NCBI GenBank assembly: GCA_000827495.1
Contig: KN817718.1
Location: forward strand, 1-43,447
Origin: Hypholoma sublateritium FD-334 SS-4
Taxonomy: Eukaryota > Basidiomycota > Agaricomycetes > Agaricales > Strophariaceae
Direction: 5' to 3'
DNA length: 43,447 bases
The notes beneath the pieces are model-generated. The model saw only the letters and a program-made list of their open reading frames with translations, did no database searches and had not been told where the DNA came from. The position numbers and the translations under genes are program-made. Positions 1-12,000 of this stretch are shown in pieces. Each line of letters begins with the position of its first letter. Position 1 is the stretch's first letter.

Positions 1-100
1 GCATGCGCTGCCCGCGTACGCTGCCCGCATGCGCTGCCCGTGAGCGCTGCCCGCGTGCGCTGGAGCGTGTGCTTCCCGCCTGCGCTGCCCGCGTGCCCTG
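1..100. repeat. 13-bp GC-rich minisatellite
   Basis: About seven imperfect copies of a 13-bp unit, consensus CGCTGCCCGCGTG, run from the window edge. Clear copies begin near positions 6, 19, 32, 45 and 83, with degenerate ones between. The array may extend left beyond the window. It is much more GC-rich than the following ~400 bp and lies beyond the broken end of the P450 fragment. No coding role is seen. Confidence 0.85.
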
Positions 101-266
101 ATCGCGCATGCTACGGCATATAGCCGCGTATTTTGGCCGAAGGGGCTGCATGGTGCCCAGTGTACAGGCCGTAGCCCGTCAGCCAGGGATGGCCGACCGT
201 CATCTCAACTGGCCGACGTAGTGCCCGGTCGCTGAATACCTGTTACTCTTCTGGATTTACGGAGCC

Positions 267-410
267 CACCGAATTCGCTCCTGCCATATTGTATACACTA
301 CACTAATTTTACTTCATTGGGTATCTATGTTCACCGGTTGGCCGAATTCGGTGGGGCCATATCATGCGGCCCACTGTAGCCGTTCGGTGGACCTTATCAT
401 ATGCCCCCAT
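267..410. repeat. Short inverted/direct repeat block at the P450 breakpoint
   Basis: The sequence CCCACCGAATTCG at 267-279 recurs inverted as CGAATTCGGTGGG at about 344-356, bounding a ~90 bp AT-rich segment. A related, more divergent copy (minus-strand motif ATGATAAGGTCCACCGAA) lies at about 380-400, exactly where homology of the neighbouring P450 stops. The layout resembles terminal repeats of a small non-autonomous element, but no target-site duplication or transposase is visible, so the element assignment is inference. Confidence 0.4.
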
Positions 411-1197
411 GTGGTATGTGTACCTGTCAGTATCTACATCAGCGAAAAATAGAAGGGATATTTAAATAAACCATACATACTGTCGTAGATAGTCGACAAA
501 ATTGTTGGCATCACCATGGATGAGTTTGTGTAGAAAGTGATGGATAGCCCTTGTCTCTGAGTCGCGATGAAGAAGCGACTTCGGTGGCTGCATCTCGCGT
601 GCGAAAAGCTTTCGCCTATCCTTCCACGCCTTTCCGTACCCTTGGAAATTGAAGTCCCAGGAAAAGCCGCACCTGTATACTGAGATTCAGATATTTTTGG
701 TGGGTATCTGACCGCGAAATTTCTTACAACTCATTTAGCATAACATATCGCGGTCTGCGCTCGGATTCAGTGAGTTACCTCCGTCTTGATATGATTATTT
801 AAAATTGCTTGACCTGTCGGAATATATAGCAGACTTCTTGTCCAGAAGGTCGTGTACGGCGACCTTGGAGTTTAACACTACCATTGGCGTTCCAGCCATA
901 TCTAGACAGATAATATCGGATGCTGATAAACGCCCACATCAAATATTTGAGTGCCAAAGCCTGTGCCATCAAATATGGGCGCTTAAGCTCACCCAGTTGA
1001 GTACCCCATGTCCGATAGACTTTCCATTCGTTTTCCTTTGGGATGTCAAATATGTTTCCTACAAACGGTAGCCCAGGCGGCCCAGGCGGAAGCCTTCTTC
1101 TATTGTTTTGATACCGATGATAAGCGATGCAGCCACCCACAGAGCCCAAGAGCAGAGTGGCTATGATTGTTGGCAATGACAGAGGGTGTGCTTCCAT
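395..1197 (-). pseudogene. Cytochrome P450, N-terminal third only (truncated)
   Basis: Frame-consistent exons are 1197-993, 922-814, 754-728 and 672-481, separated by GT-AG introns. They encode about 178 residues: a membrane anchor (residues ~8-26), the proline-rich hinge LPPGPPGLPFVGN, an ASDIICLDMAG strand, the KSAIYSDRPRY segment, and the C-helix WKDRRKLFAREM. All of this is normal for a microsomal P450 N-terminus. After the last donor at 480 only a few residues (HMGA) look family-like. From about 395 the sequence passes into repeats and the minisatellite. The I-helix, ExxR and heme-cysteine regions are absent, so no functional enzyme can be made. The start at 1197 places the anchor directly before the hinge. 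It is divergent from the SDR gene (start 1493). Confidence 0.8.
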
Positions 1198-1492
1198 GGT
1201 GTAGCCAAGATATGAGGTCCGAGAGTTATAGGATGGTCCTGGATACATATCCCCCAATCTTTTGCCTAAATAGAATCATCCTGGGAACTTTGGCGAATGA
1301 GTCATTAATCATTGGAGATAAAGAACTAGTAATCCAGGGTTCTTTTTAGTCAGCGGGAACTGAACCGGGCTGAATTTATCTACCCACTGCAGAAGTTGGA
1401 CCACCGTCCTCATCTTCATTTGTCGCTCTCCTTCTAAGAAAAAAAACCAAAGGCCGTTTCTTGCGGCATCGGTTGGATAATCATTGCCACAA

Positions 1493-2592
1493 ATGAGCCT
1501 CGTTAGTTCGTCGTCTTTCTCATTGGATGGCAAAGTAGCCGTTATCACAGTAGGTCGTTTAGTAGATCGTAGCCACCCAATACCCTTACAGGACTTTGCT
1601 TTGTAGGGCGCAGCTAGTTAGTACTCTTATTTCTGCACTTCATGAACTTGAATATTTTTCATCTTCTGTTCAGGTGGAATTGGCTTAGCGACGGTAAAGC
1701 AATTCCTACAAGCCAACGTCGAAGGGCTTCTTTTGGTTGATATATCCCGTAAAGCGCTATCTTGCGCAATCGAGAGCCTGACACCGGAAGAACAGGATCA
1801 CTGCGAGATGTATGTGGCCGATGTGAGCGCCGAGTCTGAGTGCACATACGCAGAGAAAGCCGCACAGAGATGGGGACGACTCGATATCGCCGTGCTAAAC
1901 GCTGGCATCTGTTTCCCTACTGCTAGTATTTTGGATACCGATGTATCAACCTGGGACACGCTGATGAATGTAAACGCACGCGGAGGTACATTTTCATCTG
2001 TACCTGCGATAGTTAGTCTCATTACTGATTTTTTCGGGCCCAATCGTTGCTTCCTATGGAACAGTCTTCCTTGGTCTCCAAAGCTGCGCTAAGGTCATGC
2101 TACAAACGCAATCGTCTGGCTCGATCGTCGTAGTATCCTCTCAGCTTGGACTTCAAGGTAAGTAACGCAGCGTGGTGCAGTAGAATTTATAGTCCACCTG
2201 TACCTTCTTATCGATAAATTTCAGGCTCTCCCGGACTATCTGCGTACGGCGCGTCCAAATGGGCAGTGCGAGGGCTTGCGCTCACCGCGGCCGAAGAGCT
2301 CACACCGCGCGGGATACGCGTGAATAGCGTCTGCCCGGGGCCCATCGTCACACCTCTCATAGATGTTTTTGGGAAGGATTCCATTCCCCGGATGGCAGAA
2401 GCAACATTGATGAATAGATTGGGAAAACCCAGTGAGATTGCACATGCAATCTTATACCTAGCATCTGATGCTGCATCGTACGCGACCTATACTATACGGT
2501 TAATCTTGCCGCGTCACTGATCTGCTCGCCGATACAGATATTGCTCCGGCACAACATTGAAGGTCGATGGAGGATACGCGAAATTTGGCTGA
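1493..2592 (+). CDS. Short-chain dehydrogenase/reductase (SDR)
   Basis: NAD(P)-dependent oxidoreductase of the classical SDR family, predicted cytosolic; substrate unknown. Exons: 1493-1553, 1674-1985, 2065-2157, 2225-2477, 2538-2592 (257 aa). Family marks in order: DGKVAVIT beta-strand at the N-terminus, LNAG, catalytic Ser149/150 (VVVSSQLG), Tyr163 and Lys167 (YGASK), PGPIVTP, and the C-terminal TTLKVDGGYAKFG. ATG 1493 gives the usual short N-terminal extension. The weak point is the cofactor loop: the frame-keeping splice (weak donor at 1554) yields ITVGGIG instead of TGxxxGIG, two residues short. The stronger-looking donor GTAGGT at 1550 breaks phase with exon 2. The gene is therefore either mis-modelled at this junction or damaged in nucleotide binding. 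Confidence 0.8.
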
Positions 2593-3018
2593 TCAGAACC
2601 ACGGTTATAATCCATGAATGCATGAATGTTGAAAGAGATATAACCACGCTAAAACTCTGGAATCCAGCAGTGAAGATCTAGTGTGCCAGAATGAATTTAG
2701 TTTCATTAAACTAAAAAGATGAAGGAATGATGCTCAGCACCAATAACCTACATCATTCCATACCCAACCACAACCATGGGCGCCCGGCCAGTATGATACA
2801 TGCAGTGGGTAGCTACTTGGTAGTGCTAAATGGCCCTTAAAAGGGGGTCGAACGAATGATATATGACGAAAAGACGCCTGTCAGACGGGGTGGTGATACA
2901 GATTTCCAACTACCTGGATATACGCGATAACATTTAGGACGAATAAGGATAAGTGCGTGCAAGGGACAACGATTAGCTAGTCTGAAGAGATGAGTAATGC
3001 AAAGAAGAAACAAAATGT
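2593..3018. other. Intergenic, SDR / arrestin-like (convergent)
   Basis: The 426 bp between two converging genes should hold both 3' untranslated regions. It is AT-rich. I see no open frame, RNA gene or repeat that can be supported. Confidence 0.6.
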
Positions 3019-4798
3019 CTAGAATATCCGTATGGGAATACGAGCACGACAGTCTTCGAGGCCCAGGCAGACAGCCACGTCCAAGTAATACTAGAGGAAA
3101 GAGAGATAAATAATGGTTATCATGGAGTGATAAATGTGAACACTAACCTTGACGCTGATGCCTCCCCAGTCGATACTAGGAACCATGTCTCTATTCAAAG
3201 GGATGCGAGTTTTGTGAAGGCCGTCCGGAAGAGAAGCGATTGTCTCTAGTGACGGATGACTTTTGCTGTCGGTCATTTGTCGAGGACGCTTTGGAAAGCC
3301 TATGCACATATCACTTTGAATAGCCTTCGTATCGCAGAAGGACCTCGTGGGAGGTACTTGAGGAAGAGGCTTTTCCTGAGTGATACTATTAATTGTGCTT
3401 TCTGATGTTCGCCGCGGGCGTCCCAGGCGAGGTTGCGACCTTGCTATCCGACGCAAGAGCTTTGGGCGTGGTGTGGTGAACAACGACAAAGGAGAGTCTG
3501 AATCCTCGCTTGATGGTGTCAAAGGCGGGGAAGGGGGAAGGTAAGCCAGTCGCTCCGTCACATTGATTTCCCGGATTAAGGAGACATGTATTGTTGCGTC
3601 GGCTGCAATTTCCTTTGCCATTTCGACAGACCGCGGCGTTGTTGTGAAAACAACAAAGTAAGGGATGGATGATGATCGTGAGAAGGTCATAGAAGTAGGG
3701 AGGGTAATCTGTTCCATGCGTCAACGATGTAGAAAAAAAGAAGTTTCGGCATGAATACTGACTGCGCATCGAACCGGGATTGGCCTATCTGCTATCAAAG
3801 GCATTTCTAACCAAGACTCTGGCGTTGTTCCAGACGCGTCTGCACACTGAAATTCGGCGTCTGGTTGGAGTATGAAGGGAACCTCGAGACTGTCACGACA
3901 AAATCAGCACGGTGATAAAGGGGATGTCCATACTCCAAAGACATACCGTGATTGCATCTCAGAGGTGTCGCTAGGCTCCCAGTCGGCGACAACCTTATAT
4001 ATGACCTCGAAATAATCTGGCTCGGAGGCCCCCCCTGACGACGCAAGGGTCGCTGGCATTTCTTCTCCTGAGCGAGTACTCTGAGGGAGAGAGAAGGTGA
4101 AGGGGTGGGTCCTCTCAGAACTAGATGCAGTGATGGAATTAGAAATTCCAGATATGCTGGGCCGCCTCTTGATGAAGGCGTCTCGAAACATAGATCTAGA
4201 CTGTGAGCTTTCAGAATTCGAAAGCACAATAGTCGTCGTCGACTCCAGAAAAGTTATTGTTTGGATATCTGCCGGAGTCGACGTTAATTGCGCCCCGTCC
4301 AAGTTGACAGGAGGCCGATATAGGAAACAGCCTTCGACCTGACCAGAATAGGTCATACAAACTTTCGCCGAAGAGAAATATAAACGCACAGATATCGCGA
4401 GCCTCCCAGTATGCCCACAGCTAGAGTCCAACGTGACCTTGCCCCCAACTTGGTCGTGGTGACTGAACACGGCCATAGGACCCCGTCCATTCTCTGAATA
4501 CACCTTGAGCGACGGGCTGTACAGCTGAAGCTCGATTTTGGAGGAACTGCAATCGTGTTTGCGTTATAATAGACCAGGTCAACAAAAGATAAGCAAGCGG
4601 TACATACCGGTACGTCGAAACATGGGAATAGATGGATGCGGGGACAAATTTCGAAGACAGTGTATGAATCTCTGGCGCTGCTGTACTAGTGTTCGCCCGT
4701 TGTCGCATTGGATGGGACGGATGCAGTGTCTGTACGGAGACAGAGAAAGGTAGGACGTCAGACAGTGAAGCCTCAGCCTGGCCTTGAACGGAGGTCAT
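3019..4798 (-). CDS. Arrestin-like N-domain protein
   Basis: Six exons in perfect phase: 4798-4608, 4546-4390, 4338-3947, 3889-3763, 3708-3148, 3090-3019 (499 aa). After a disordered Ser/Pro-rich leader (~60 aa) comes an arrestin-fold beta-sandwich signature: an IELQLYSPSLKVYSENGRG strand, then DQVGGKVTLDSSC typical of arrestin N domains, later HPFTFSLPQS, the RPIPVRCAI strand, SSIPYFVVFTTTP, and a C-terminal ARIPIRIF. A low-complexity region with SPPLTP and PPSP-like motifs interrupts the second half. Fungal arrestin-like proteins usually act as adaptors for ubiquitin ligases or in receptor trafficking. No PPxY motif was seen, so that role is inference. The order and spacing of these blocks match what I recall of the conserved mushroom family. 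No frameshift or missing splice site was found. Confidence 0.78.
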
Positions 4799-7747
4799 GG
4801 TCGGGTAAGGGTACATATACTCACACTGGCTCACACAGGTCAGATATTTTAGGTCGAACCAAAACTCAGCAGGTACATGGAGCCTATAGTAGCAAACGAA
4901 AAAGAAATGATTTGAAAATATAAATAAGCCCCAAATAGCTCAGATTTGCCGGCGTACCCAAAGCAGCGGGTCGCGTATTGCAACCCTCAACAGCCCTCAA
5001 CTTGAAGCGAATCGCAGATCAACGCGGGGATTCCCATATTTCACACAGATACCCCATTCAACGTTACTGGGTTGCCTTGAAGTTCTTGACGAAGGAGAGA
5101 GGCTCTTCGATCACTGCGAAATTATTGGTAATGTCAGTATGTATAACGAATTACTCAGGTTTTCAAAAATCGGGAGAAAAGCTGACTATAATGAGTAGAG
5201 GTGCGTTCATGTTTACGGGACACTGTATTACAGCTTTGCTGATGCCCATTCCGCCGCGGCTACCATGTTATTCCTGAGTATAATAAGGATAATTCGGTTC
5301 AGATTTCAACAGTAGTAAACAGCTCAACTTACTTCAAACTTAAATGAAGACCTCATGTTTTCAAGTTGCGACACTTCATTATAGTACCCGCCGATTCGAA
5401 GAAAGAATTCAAAGCGGATTGGAGGTTGATTGGAGGACCTGCTTGGGGCCTGCCGTGCAATCAACTTGCAATCAACCATGCGGCAGCTAATTTTGCTCGA
5501 GGTAGGAGCACGTGGAATGTTCGATCTCTGCGATGTTGTTGAATTGTTCGATGTCAACTTCATGGATACTATCCCTGCCATGAAAATCCCTTAACGACCA
5601 TAGATCTCCATCTCTGTTACTATTGAGTTCCCCAAGCGTCGCCTGACGGACATAACTTATCAGTTTTCAAAACGTTGAAAGCTTTCTAGACAAGTTACTG
5701 TGTAAGTCTTTGAAGCAACTTCGAAGTGTCAAAATAACGACAGCATCATCCTCACGAATTTGTACAAATTTTATATTTGTGTTGATCTTTGGTTAACCTA
5801 AGTAATACATATGTCGGTTGTAATCGACCATCTTGCATAATGCATATCATTGATCGGGATTATTGTGGTTCTTGCGTTTTGCGGCTTTGGATAAGGATCG
5901 ACAAAATACCCATATTAAAAACTATGCACAGATTCTACCTAAATGCGCACTCCCGTCCTTCAGGAGTCAAAATATGAGTTAAGGTCAGAGGGGAAAATAA
6001 TGAGGGAGAATCTTCTATGTATGGCTTGCAAAAGATGGATTCATGGACACCATAATTTGGCCAAACTATAAGAGGGCCAATTCTTGATCTCATCGAGTTG
6101 GTATTGGGGATTCCATCGGGTTCCGTCCTTGTATGGAAAGGGTGAATCGGACGTGAATCCTGACACCGTGGTGTGAGCTCTCTGCCGACTGAATTACTGA
6201 CATGCCGTGGCCTCAGTAGATCCTGCCGCACCCTGGGTGGGTTCGAGAATAAACTTGCAAGAAAGAAGAATGAGGATTGGTCACTTCACTACTAGGGTAG
6301 AGGTGTGATAGGAATAATCACTTACAATCGAAGAGAGCCAATTCGTATACAGTGGCTGAACACATTATCCCCTCAGCTTTAAACACCCATGAAAACTGAT
6401 GTCCAGATTTTCGCATCTCTGAAGTGCCCCACCGCTAAAGAACCAGAGCGGTTTTTATGCTTGCCGACCCGGTAGAAGTGCAGTTGAGCGGAACGGAACA
6501 GAACACCTGAACAGACCTGAGCGTGTGCCAGATGATCTGTCGGAAGAAGCCTGAGTGTCGTCTGTCTTGAGACTCGGAAGAACGTCAGCTTATGCGACGG
6601 AACCGAAAACCAATATATTACGCAGGCTTCGGGATGAACTTTTCGTAACCTTCCATTGCTATCAGTAATACTGTTACTCACCAGTAACAACATTCCAACC
6701 GATCGCAATCTTGCTGGGAAAGAAACACCTCTAAGAGCTGTCCAATCTTCACAATGTCATCCTATTCTGTGCGAAGAATCATCAATTGAACCTAGGTCAC
6801 CTGAACCTGTCCCGTGTTCCATTGGTGGGTTTAATTGAAATGATCACCCCGGAGAGAAAGAGTGGCATGTCGATATCAAGCACAGGCATACGTTAGTCGC
6901 CGGAGGATATTTGACAAAAGTAGTAAAAGAAGTATTCTAAGTGGCCTTCCAAGCTGGACATTGCAGTCGTCCGACAAGAAGTTTGCGTCCTCTCAGCAGA
7001 CAGCAATTTGTTGCCTTCGTGTGGGATCCCTTCAACATCGAATTCTGCAACCAGATACGAATAGGTGGAGGGCCTTCGAAGTTTGCAGTCCCGACAAGCT
7101 CCGGAAAACCTGATGGGACAAAGCTGGCGGAATGTCCCATCCGTAAAGAGATTGTGGCTGGGACAAGCGGCTGTTTTCCACATATTTACGCCACAAAACA
7201 GGAAACGTTGGAAGGGCTTGAGTTTCTGCAGACAAATGTGTCAAGTGTGTCCAGATTCGATATGGTTGGCTATCCTGCAGCATCATGTGTCTCGCCTGCG
7301 AAGTGGTGAAGACTCCAAAAGTTGAGAAGAAGCGAAAGATGTTTTGGCCGTTTGGGTTGATTGGGTTTGAGTGAACACTCAACGAAATTCGAATGAAGGG
7401 CAGGCAAGAGAATGATGGGTGTGAACAAACATCGGAATGGATTTGACAACGAGCTCGGAAGTCTGTTCGTGAGACGTCGAATATTCTATATAGCACAAGA
7501 AGCAGATGTCATTCCGAAAGACACTGGCAGCTACTGGCAGACCGATATCTTTTAGATAGATAAAAGACATACAAGGTAAGATGTCCAAAGCTTGAGAATC
7601 GATGGCAAAGGGTTGGCGATGTGGAAGGATTCGGGAAGATACGACGAGCAAGGCTTTTTCAGGTTCCCATGGAAAAACACGGCAATTACCGTGTCGTCGA
7701 TTAGATAACGTCTGTGCATCCACACTGCAAAGTTGATTCAGACCATA
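4799..7747. other. 2.9 kb stretch without a recognised gene
   Basis: Only short, unsupported frames occur: minus-strand 5581-5324 (85 codons), plus-strand 6941-7309 and minus-strand 7496-7032. None has a family motif, plausible flanking exons or consistent splice phase. A minus-strand piece at 5330-5100 has intron-like borders but hits stops whichever phase is used. The stretch must contain the arrestin-gene promoter (left) and the epimerase promoter (right). It may hold decayed genes or transposon remains that I cannot name. No terminal repeats were found. Confidence 0.5.
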
Positions 7748-9057
7748 ATGAAAGTCGCAGTAACAGGTTCGTAACCTTCGTTGTGAACCGGATCGAAGAT
7801 ACTGAACCGATCGTCTATGCAGGAGCCTCTGGAGTCCTTGGCTCAGCAGTGCTCAAAGCTTTCAAAGATAAGAATATCGATGTTGTGGGCCTTGCGAACT
7901 CCCGTGCCAGCAACGACCTTCGGAAGCTGGACTTAACAAACAAGGGAGAAGTAGAGGCGTTCCTTGTTCAGCTCAAACCCGATTGTTCGTATTCACGCAA
8001 TTGCAATCAGGATCCTACGTTCCGTTAGCCTAACTCATATGCCTGAATGTTCACAGGGTTGATACATTGCGCTGCGGAAAGACGCCCAGATGTTGCAGAA
8101 AAGGTTTCTCGTTGCCACTCTCCAATATCCCATGCCCACTGACGCGTCCCTCCAGGATCCCGACGCGGCGCAGCGGGTGGGCGACTTCCATTCGACCAAA
8201 CGACAATTATTTATAACATCCAATCTAGCTTAATGCAGATCTTCCCGGTTTCCTTGCCTCCTTGTCAAAGCAGCTCAAGTTCAAACTGGTTTATATCTCC
8301 ACAGGTATGCATCCATTTCTGTCCTGGGAACCCGCCCACTCGCTTCTGTTAGACGCTGACGTCGGCAGATTATGTGTTTGACGGTACATCACCCCCATAT
8401 ACACCTTCATCCGCAACAAATCCCCTTCAGTTCTACGGCAAATCCAAACGCGACGGAGAACTGGCTGTTTTAGGTGTTGACGGGGCTCAAGTGATAGTTT
8501 TGAGGGTTCCGGTGCTGTAAGCCTCCAACATTATGTTATGGTTCTAGGCCCCTTGACGCTCTACCTATATTCAGATATGGACCTGCTCCAAAAAATTCGG
8601 ATTCGGCCATCAATATTCTGCTTGATATTGTTCAAGACCAATCGGGAAAGACTTACAAGATGGATCATTATGCCACCAGATACCCAACGAACACAGTCGA
8701 TATCGCCGACTTCTTGGTGCGCCTCACTGGTATGTATTCATGCACCCTCCGTTTTTTCGCGAGACCGACCGTGCTGCTTTCTCCTCAGCATTGAAGGGTC
8801 CCATTCCGCCTATCATCCACTACTCTGGAGATGAGCCATATACAAAATACGAGATCTGTTTGACCTTCGCAAAGCTATTGGGTCTTCCACACAAACACAT
8901 CATTCCAGATGCCGAGCCTCCTACAGGGGAGGGCGCGACGACACGTCCGCGCAACTGTCAACTCTACACCAAGGAAACCGAAAGCCTGGGCGTGGAAGGA
9001 GGTCTAGGGCTGTCCTTGTTTGAGGAATGGTGGTCTGAGCGGTTGAAGAAGAATTAA
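7748..9057 (+). CDS. NAD(P)-binding epimerase / RmlD-like (MAT2B-like) protein
   Basis: Eight exons: 7748-7766, 7823-7984, 8057-8103, 8156-8176, 8229-8304, 8369-8516, 8575-8729, 8789-9057 (298 aa). It is an extended short-chain dehydrogenase fold. The glycine loop TGASGVLG is at residues 6-13, WLIHCAAERRPDVAEKDP follows as in dTDP-4-dehydrorhamnose reductases and the methionine adenosyltransferase beta subunit, then VYISTDYVFDG, and the catalytic pair Tyr131-Lys135 (YGKSK). The C-terminus ends in a PDAEPPTGEGATTRP-type segment typical of this fungal group. Exon 1 is 19 nt and splits the glycine loop; exon 4 is a 21-nt microexon. All phases fit, so the gene looks intact. Either a sugar reductase or a MAT regulatory subunit is possible; sequence alone does not decide. 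Confidence 0.85.
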
Positions 9058-12000
9058 TTGACCCGAAGTATGGAATGAATTACTTTCCAATGTATGTGTA
9101 AATAAACTGGACTTCACCTGCACATGTAAATGATTGGGCCGACAGAGTAAAACAAGAGTATAGCGTTAAAAAACCTCACTCTCAGACTCAACTCCTTTTC
9201 GACTTGTGGCTGAGGTGCGCCCCATATCTGTACCTTCTGGGACATTTCAGTGCTTCTTTAATTTGGTGAATTACTTAGCTACTCCGATATTGATTGATCC
9301 GGCGGCTGGCCTCATTTGGCCTCATTGCGGGTTCTTTTCAAGCATCCGGAGAATGCGTTTAGAATATTCACCAAGCGCGGGAGTTCTATCTTGGTCATGA
9401 AATGTACTATGGCGGGTTATACTTGTGAGATCTGGTGAAGTGCAAACACACTTGTCGCCACTTGCATTTCGAACATCTTCTAAGGGAAAAATTCATGGAT
9501 CAACAAGGTATTTCTTTACATCGTCATCTACATGCGCGCTTACACCAATAATTTTACGGAAAGAATATTGTTTGGTGCGTCAGAAATCACCATCATGTCC
9601 CCGAAATCCGGGCGCTCAATGTAAGGACTGCCCTAGCTCCAGTCATTTATAACTCGACTTCGGACAGCAAGGGTATGAAATGTCTCCTCTGCGGGCTCCC
9701 AGGAGCGGAGGCTCCTTCGATCCCATGGGAGTCTAGCTATCAGTGTCACTGGTATCCTTTCTCGGCTTCTAGATTTTCGCTTCTCCGTTTCTTGGTTCTG
9801 GTCAATTCACTCTTTCGGCCACTTGCTTCCATTTCTGTCACTGCCTCTGGAGAAATTCTCGAGGACCGTGCCGACTGCGGCACATAGATGGATTTACCTC
9901 GCGGCCCTTCATGCGACACCACGGCGTAGGATTGCGGCGTAGGATCTGAAATAGCTCGTTTGAGTACCAGCGTGACGGCCATGTCCACTGCCCACTCTCA
10001 TGAGACCTCATGGCTCTCGGCGCTGAGACTGAATCGGCATGGAGATAGTCGCCGTTTCTCCTTTTCTCCCTCTCGACCGCTCGACAACATTGTGCAGTTG
10101 CTCCAGTGCTTTCAGCTACTGTATCTCACTTTGTACAGTGCTGGATCCTCTATATATTTCTGGCTCTACTTCTGGAGGATGTAATCGGCTGCAGAAGGTG
10201 GCAGTAGATTCTTGGGTCGCTGTATCTCCCCGAGCATGGAGCCCGCAGCGCCGCAGGTTTTCCACGGACACGGGCCTGGGTTAGGTCGCTCATTTCTCGG
10301 ATTCTCCATTTTTTGGGATCTCTCCACTGAGGCTCCGCTGTCCATTGGAATCTGAATCAATAGATGGGAGCTGGTCTGTGATCACGTAGATCATTATGTT
10401 AGCTGTCGCACACACGCCTCATCTGCGCCCGTTTATATCCGGGACTTTGACCTCCGGCGGCAAGAAATAAGCTAGAAATAAGCTAGACCATTGCTCTGGG
10501 TGTAGGGAATCGATATGGGCTGCGACGCATGTCACATACTTGCGAAGTTGAGCTCGCGTGCGCACCGCAGGCAAGATGCGGCTACTTATAAATCTCAGTC
10601 GCTTTCTCTAATGCAATCTCAAATATCTATGCTTAGCTGACAGTCGAATATTTTATCCAGCGGTGAAATAAGGAAACATTCTAGTCTGGTTTAGCTAGAC
10701 CCTCTGATCCATTACAACGTTCTCATGCGAATATATGCCACACTAGCGACGAGCGCTAGACATTCGGTCAAATGAGAAAATCAGAATGTGTTGAAGCGGC
10801 CAAATCAAATATTCGGTTGGGGCTGATAGATGGGTGTGTATCCAGCCGACACGGCGATGGTAACTGCTATACGCAAGCGCTCAGCGACCGCTACCTTCCA
10901 TTTATGGACGCGACTAATTAGTACACGTGATGTGAATATCTCGCTTGAGCGCTTGATCAACGCTTGATTTCCTCAGGCAGCCAGGCTGTGCTTCGAGTTT
11001 AAATCAGTGTTGCAGCAGATGCGAGCCTAGGACATGGTTCTGAGGATGCAAGCAAGTGACTTCTAGGAGAATTTTGAAATTTATATACTTACTAACGACA
11101 CTGCAAAATGAATATGATGCGGTGGTTGGAACTTGGGTTTAAGTAGTGACACTGGTCGAAATACTATTCTTCACCCTAAGCTTGAGTAGAACACGAGAAT
11201 TTCGGAAATATCCAGTAGTAAAGTAGTCGGATGAAGAAGCACTCGCCGATCCAATGTCTCTGGTTTCCCGCTCATGAATTTTCAAACAGTATGCACGCGC
11301 ATACAGATCCCACTCGTTCAGGACTCGCCTCGACGGACCGACCTATCTATATTCTAGAACCGAACCTCGGGCTCGAAGGTATTGATTAAGAAGATCAGCC
11401 TCCGTCGCCTTTTAATTAATCTCTTACCAGTCGTCGAGACGTGCCAACCACCAGCGCCACCAGACAGCACCAGACGCCGCGCACTCTTTCGCGTGATTTT
11501 TGTGTGGGGGATTGCTCAGCTCTGGGTCGCCGAAACACCATCCCTGCATACCGGCTTCCGTAGCCGATAATAATAGCGCTCGCCTGTCTAGTATGTAGTC
11601 GCCCGTGGTTATAGAAGACGCTGTCGCATAGATCTAGCTGCTGATTCTTAGGGTGTGAGGCCCGCCTGAGAGCGTGCGCGCGCCGGCCGTGACGACCGCT
11701 GGTGTACCACGACCGAGGTCGCCGTGATCGCAGTGCCCTCAACGCCGTTTCTCATGGCCCATGGGAATAGTGTGTGGCGCAGAGCGCGCAGGCGCGCACG
11801 TCACTTAAAAATGGCATCGGTGTGGTCCAGGCTGCCGTCTTCGCGGTTGTCGTGAAGCGCGCAGGCTGCGTATTATGTTATGCGAGGCATATTTAGAGGG
11901 TGTGCGCGGTTCTCGCACTTCTCCGTGATCGCTCTCGTGTATTTTTTGAAGGAGTTGTGAGACGATAGGATGGTACATGCGCGATTTATCTCATGAATTT

